The notes under the pieces are model-generated. The model had not been told where the DNA came from and searched no databases. It was given only the letters and a program-made list of their open reading frames with translations. Of a stretch of DNA of 64,000 nucleotides, positions 59,200 through 64,000 are shown in pieces. The stretch covers positions 26,142,100 through 26,206,099 of the forward strand of contig CM034532.1 in NCBI GenBank assembly GCA_020002185.1. Direction: 5' to 3'. The translations under genes and the position numbers were made by a program. The first letter of the stretch is position 1, and each line of letters opens with the position of its first letter. The DNA is from Paraescarpia echinospica (lineage: Eukaryota > Annelida > Polychaeta > Sabellida > Siboglinidae).

Positions 59200-60289
59200 A
59201 CAGCTGACGATAACACGTATGTATCACAGGACACAGAAGATTATGTAATGATCTTTTGTTAAAGGACAAAGACACAACAGACGATTCAATAATTCTTGTA
59301 AAATAATGTATCCTGCATATATGACACGAAATTATTACGATCAAAAATAGTTGGAAAACATCTACGCCAACAGCCCTGGTAAACTGAATTTTTTGGTACA
59401 GACACTGTTATCGTATAAATGATGCGAACAATGTTAGTCAATATGCAGGCACTGGAATTAAGGCAAACTGTCGATTACGGCATGGACCATTCGCAGTTCA
59501 CCTTGCAGCAATAACGAATGGCTGTTTACTCTAATCACTGCTAAGACGTGTAAGATATTGTAGTTGATACCAATGGCCAATCTTTGTCAAATGACGCCGA
59601 TTGCAAAAACAGCAGTAGGCCTTCTTATGCAGCACTGCTTGAATATCAGCTTTACCATGCTTTTGGGGGTAATCCTTGATGATAACTGGGATGTTCAGCT
59701 ATATATAATCATGTCTAATAATGGCGATATAGAGATAGGTACCTAATAGAAATGCACAATATACCATTGCTCATAATCAAAACTGATATTAATTAGATAT
59801 TGGTGAGTATAGTCATAGCTAATATATTGTAACATAATGTAACCGTGTAGTTAGTTATTTGTATGATATTGTTGACTGTAACTATTGCTAATACCATAAA
59901 CAAAATAAATCTTACTATGCCAATTACTAAACCTTGTTTGGTTTATATGTACGTAGGAAATGTTACAGTTTCTGCCTGCACAGAGAATATAACGAATGTT
60001 CCTAGACATGTCTGATCTACGAAAGCACATTGGAGAAAGTACCATCTGTCAGAACTATGCTCTGTCAGAGTTTAGGGATAACGTGTTTATATACTACAGT
60101 CAATATAAAACGGCAGTTTCTTTCTTCTTTAGGAGCATTGAACATGACTGTGCACTCAAAATGCCGCTATTTGGATGACGTAAAAACTAAACGTCAACCA
60201 TTGTATATATGTTGTCGATTGTTTTACGGATTGTTTATATTTGTATGTATAATTTATACTATTCCAAATCATTTTCCGAAAATATCTAC
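59200..60289 (+). other. Probable 3' UTR and downstream flank
   Basis: The first AATAAA I see after the stop is at about 59904-59909, which would give a 3' UTR of roughly 0.7 kb. No other ORF is supported. Confidence 0.35.
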
Positions 60290-61468
60290 CTACCTACCAT
60301 CAATATCGTCTACTTAGATTTTCAAAAAGCTTTTGACAAAGTACCACATCAAAGATTACTGCTTAAACTAAATGCCCATGGCATAGGAAATGGTATAATA
60401 AACTGGATAGAAAAATGGCTGATTGACAGAAGACAACGTTGATGGGGAAGCTTCACACTGGAAATCGGTATTGAGTGGGGTACCACAGGGATCAGTACTA
60501 GGACGTATAATATTCTTAATGTATATCAACGATTTGGATGATGAAATAACAAGCAAGGTGTTGAAATTTGCGGATGATACAGTGTTTAGAAGGATTAAAA
60601 ATGATGGAGATAGACAACATTTACAAGATGATCTTAACAAGTTGATCAAATGGTCTGAAAAGTGGCAAATGCTGTTCAATTTTGGGAAATGTAAATGCCT
60701 CAAAGCAAGACATGGGAACGAAGAGGTAGAATATAAAATGTGGGGTACTGTAAAAGTACTACTGTAAAAGAAAAGGACTTAGGGTTAACCATTAGTGCTG
60801 ATATGAAGGTTTCAGAGCAGTGCGGAATTGCAGCTTCAAAGAGAAATCAAATCCTTGGATTAATTAGGCGAAACATAACGTATAAGGAAAAAGAGCTAAT
60901 AATACCGCTGTACAAAACAATAGTTAGGCCTCATTTAGAATATTATATTCAAGCGTGGAGGCCATATCGCAGGAAGGACATAGATATGCTAGAAAGAGTA
61001 CAGAGGAGAGCAACTAAAATGATACCAAAAGTGACGGATCTTAGTTAAGAAATACGCCTAAAAATGCGGCTTAACAACACTAGAGACCAGGAGATTGAGA
61101 GGAGATCAGATAGAAGTATTTAAAATAATGAATGGTTATGAAAATATTGATAGAAATATTTTTTTTCAGTTAAGAAAGATAGAAGGATTAGAGGACATGA
61201 AGTCACATTAGCAAAGGAGCAGTGTAGATTTGATATAAGGAAGTTCTTATTCTCACAAAGGACTGTAAATTAATGGAACAGATTATCTGCTGATTGTGTG
61301 GGTGCTAGTAGCGTGAATATGTTTTAAAATAAAATCGACACATACCTCAGAAGGGCGGGATACACATAGATAAAAGGGTCGGACTCTCGATAAGCCAAAG
61401 GGCTTCCTTGTCCACCTGCCACCTAGAGTTAATTCTCTGGGTGGCAATCTTGTTAAATCTTGTTAAAC
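60290..61468 (+). pseudogene. Decayed CR1/jockey-like LINE, reverse transcriptase 3' half
   Basis: Reads through several frameshifts: VYLDFQKAFDKVPHQRLL (RT motif A), GVPQGSVLG, YINDLDDEI, KFADDTVF (catalytic ADD), KEKDLGLTISADMKVSEQC, YKTIVRPHLEY and MLERVQRRATKMIP, then a broken C-terminus (IRKFLFSQRTVN) and a 3' UTR ending in two TCTTGTTAAA units (61448-61468). The 5' region with endonuclease is missing. This is a different LINE lineage from those at 18.9 and 23.7 kb. Confidence 0.88.
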
Positions 61469-62592
61469 ATAGTCAATCTCGTTGTAGTTGGACTTAGTTT
61501 CACAGTCAACACAAGACACCTACACAATATGGCTGTACATCTCAAGGCTTGTCTTACATCAACTTCTCACTCGTAGAACGCAAACTACACCGGTACCTTA
61601 ACCCGCCAATAGGAGCCGGGGGCACTGTTGGTGCCTACACCAATGACAGCACACGTGACATATCAACGTGGATTTCCATTTAAGAGTTTTTACACTGAAG
61701 CGTTTTGGAGCCTGCATACGGGCACACGTCATTACGTCTCGTCGCTCGCTGGACTGGTCATTATAGACATTTCCTTGGATTGCACTTTGAAGTTGAGCTG
61801 GTTCCCGGAATCACGGATTGACGACATCAAGTGGGACGAAGCAGAAACGATTCAGCGTACATCCATTGCGTGGGTTAAATGACAGGAGAAGTTTAGTCAT
61901 CTACCGTCCCTGACTTGCGAAGATGCACTGAAAAATAAATTTGAAAGCAGATGTTTTTTACCGGAAAAGGTATTGTCGAAACAGTCACAAATTTCTAAGT
62001 TAAAGACATTCGCAGACAAAGACGTAATGACGCGAGAGTGTGGCGTTTTAAACTGGTTCGAAACCACACATTGTATAAGCAAATGTTTCAAAAACAGTGC
62101 TGTTCCAAGATTGGTTGTATCATATATAACTCACATTTAATACACCTGCCATAGTTAAGTCCACCATTTCTGTGCATTCGTATATGTATATTACTAATGT
62201 AACATGGCAATAACCACTCAAACAATATTCTGACTTGTTAGTTTTCAGATCAGCGACTCAGATATGCATTTTAATATTTTCACACAGCGTATTCGGTTGG
62301 CGTGCGGCTTGCATGGGAGGGGTTCAAGGGGGTGGCAGTTACTCTCAGTCAGAGACAGGATCAGGAGGACATTAATCAACTCGAGGCGTACGTGTTTGCC
62401 TTGACCGCCTTAAACATAGACAAAGCACGGTTATCGTAGTCCTCAACTATGACCATATCTCTATTCAAGACTAATTGCATACACAGACAAAACTGCCAAA
62501 AGGGGGACATTCTCAAAATCACTGGCATGTAATTCATAAGGCATGGACCCGGAAGTAAAATAGTTTGTTGTCCCTGCGGTTTATTTGCTTAA
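61469..62592. other. Anonymous sequence, possible exon fragments
   Basis: An 84-codon frame at 61628-61882 and an acceptor-preceded stretch at 62288-62437 (YSVGVRLAWEGFKGVAVTL, then a TAG) look somewhat coding, but no family, start or splice partner could be identified. Confidence 0.2.
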
Positions 62593-63047
62593 CGGGGTCA
62601 TGTTCTAGTTTGACTTCCTGTTCGTTGCACACGAAGAAAAATGCAGTGTATTTTTTAGAAATGATTTTTTACAAAATTCACATGCTGTGACATAAGTGCA
62701 TTTGAGTAGGGAGATTTTCATGTCTGATTGTAGAAGGTGTTGACTGTAAAATGGTGGATTTATAGATGATTTGAATAAGCGGAAGGATATTTGGCAGCAA
62801 TTTGCCTGTGTGACTTGTTTGCGGAGTAATTCTTGCCGGCATTTGTAAATATTGGCGGGTGTCACACATACAGGCATTTTATCAGAGCTGGAAGTATGCA
62901 ATTTTTTTAAAAATCTATCAGCATGTCAATGAGATGATAATAACAGCAGGTGAGAAGTTTAAGAAATTTTATAGGTCACGTTTTCTTATAATCACACAAA
63001 ACATTAACATGGTCGCCAATGGGAAAACTGACAGTGTGCTGACCCCG
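62593..63047 (-). mobile_element. PIF/Harbinger-like MITE, copy 3
   Basis: Inverted copy of 39481-39933. It opens CGGGGTCATGTTCTAG and closes GCTGACCCCG, with TAA on both sides (62590-62592 and 63048-63050). It is closely similar to copy 1, full length about 455 bp. Confidence 0.8.
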
Positions 63048-63050
63048 TAA

Positions 63051-64000
63051 GTGTGTCACGATACATGGCGAGATTCCGCGCGAGTGGAGACGACTGGCGA
63101 CATGCATAATTGTTGTCCACTGATTTTAGCATTGCGGAAGCCAGGAAACAGTTGTTGACGTTTAGTTTATCGGCTTATTTGTCGCTTTTATAGCTTTGTT
63201 AATTGCGTTATGGCATTGTCACTTCAGTTATATATGAATTATACATCAGGGAAATGTAAAATGCAGAGAAAGAGCCAGACAGCAGTCGCCGGCGGTCATA
63301 CACTGAAATTTGTTTTGATCCCGAATTGTTTTTCGTCTAAATGAAATAGATAATAATATTTACTTAATATAACAAGAATCAGTACATACAAAATATGAAA
63401 TATAACATATGAATAACATAACATGATTAACAATTATCTAAGAAATGGGAGTTAAAACGAGATACAACGGATTATCGTTTGTCATAAAAAAATCGCGAAT
63501 GTTAAAATGTTATAAGTTGTTATTTCAAAATATTTCGGTAACCATTTATATCTAAAAAGTGGCCTAAATGCACACAATCACCAAAAAGTATGCATTAGTT
63601 CAATTACGTGTCGTTCTGGGCGAAATAATGCATAGTTGTCATAATCAACAAAGTCGCCACCACGGCTCGTCAATTCGTGATAACAATTCGATTAAGGTGC
63701 ACGATTACCACGAACATTCTTAACGGCAAAGTTTTTCCCACTGTTTCAACTTGTGATCGTCTGTCGGAAACCAAAAAAAGAACACGATTTCGAGAAACTC
63801 CGATGATTACAACCAAAAACCATACGTATCTCCATTATTTAAGCTGGCGTAAATGGAATCGATGTCGCCAGATGACTCCAGATCGAAAACGAGACGCGAG
63901 ACTTACAACGTTGATTTTAACAACGACGAATTTGTAGGATTTCTTGGACGCACTAAACTACTGCAATGTTGGTGCGCAGTTTACATAAAAACAATAAAAT
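63051..64000. other. No gene recognised
   Basis: AT-rich sequence to the window edge with no supported feature. Confidence 0.4.

Noticed and set aside
61628..62437. Possible exons of another gene near the right edge
   Set aside because: No donor/acceptor pair with matching phase and no family resemblance; kept only as a note.

Overview
The window reads as invertebrate nuclear DNA. It is AT-rich, has introns with GT/AG borders, and carries dense microsatellites, minisatellites and relics of LINE, LTR and DNA transposons. The element types (a Ty3/gypsy element with split gag and pol, LINEs with (TAAG)n tails, many miniature inverted-repeat elements) and a chitin-binding, mucin-like membrane gene fit a lophotrochozoan, most likely a mollusc. 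This is an inference; no species-specific marker was recognised.

Region 1-22.2 kb holds no recognised exon. It contains tandem arrays (29, 35 and 58 bp units), two copies of one old interspersed repeat, a SINE/LINE-type tail, a 0.67 kb miniature transposon and a decayed LINE. At 22.2-22.4 kb on the minus strand lies the first coding exon of a TESK-family (LIM-kinase-like) protein kinase, stopping at a splice donor inside the glycine loop. The rest of that gene must lie leftwards, behind an intron that could span the whole left part of the window. A CpG-rich 5' flank follows at 22.4-23.0 kb.

Region 23.7-29.5 kb has a 5'-truncated LINE and then a complete Ty3/gypsy retrotransposon on the minus strand. 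The retrotransposon has 184 bp LTRs, 5 bp target duplications, intact gag-protease and RT-RNase H-integrase ORFs in a -1 relation, and a polypurine tract. The sequence next to its 5' LTR matches no tRNA end but is perfectly complementary to 12 nt inside the LTR, which suggests Tf1-type self-priming.

Region 28.8-42.6 kb is a patchwork of large repeats. A 4.3 kb block, including the 5' end of the gypsy element, is tandemly duplicated at roughly 99.5% identity by eye. More diverged partial units follow, broken up by miniature transposons whose empty sites can be read in the sister copies. The units keep two short exon-like open frames of unknown origin.

Region 43.7-59.2 kb carries the main gene, on the plus strand. 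I assembled 12 coding exons (994 codons) from phase-compatible splice sites. The product is a type I membrane protein: signal peptide, peritrophin-A chitin-binding domain, Cys-rich ectodomain of DUF7042-7045 character, Thr-rich mucin stretch, SEA-like module, EGF repeat, one membrane helix and a cytoplasmic tail ending in eleven and a half acidic 11-residue repeats. Its introns hold a 22 bp minisatellite of about 47 copies and a long pyrimidine tract.

Region 59.2-64 kb holds the likely 3' UTR, a decayed CR1/jockey-like LINE and a third copy of a PIF/Harbinger-like miniature element.
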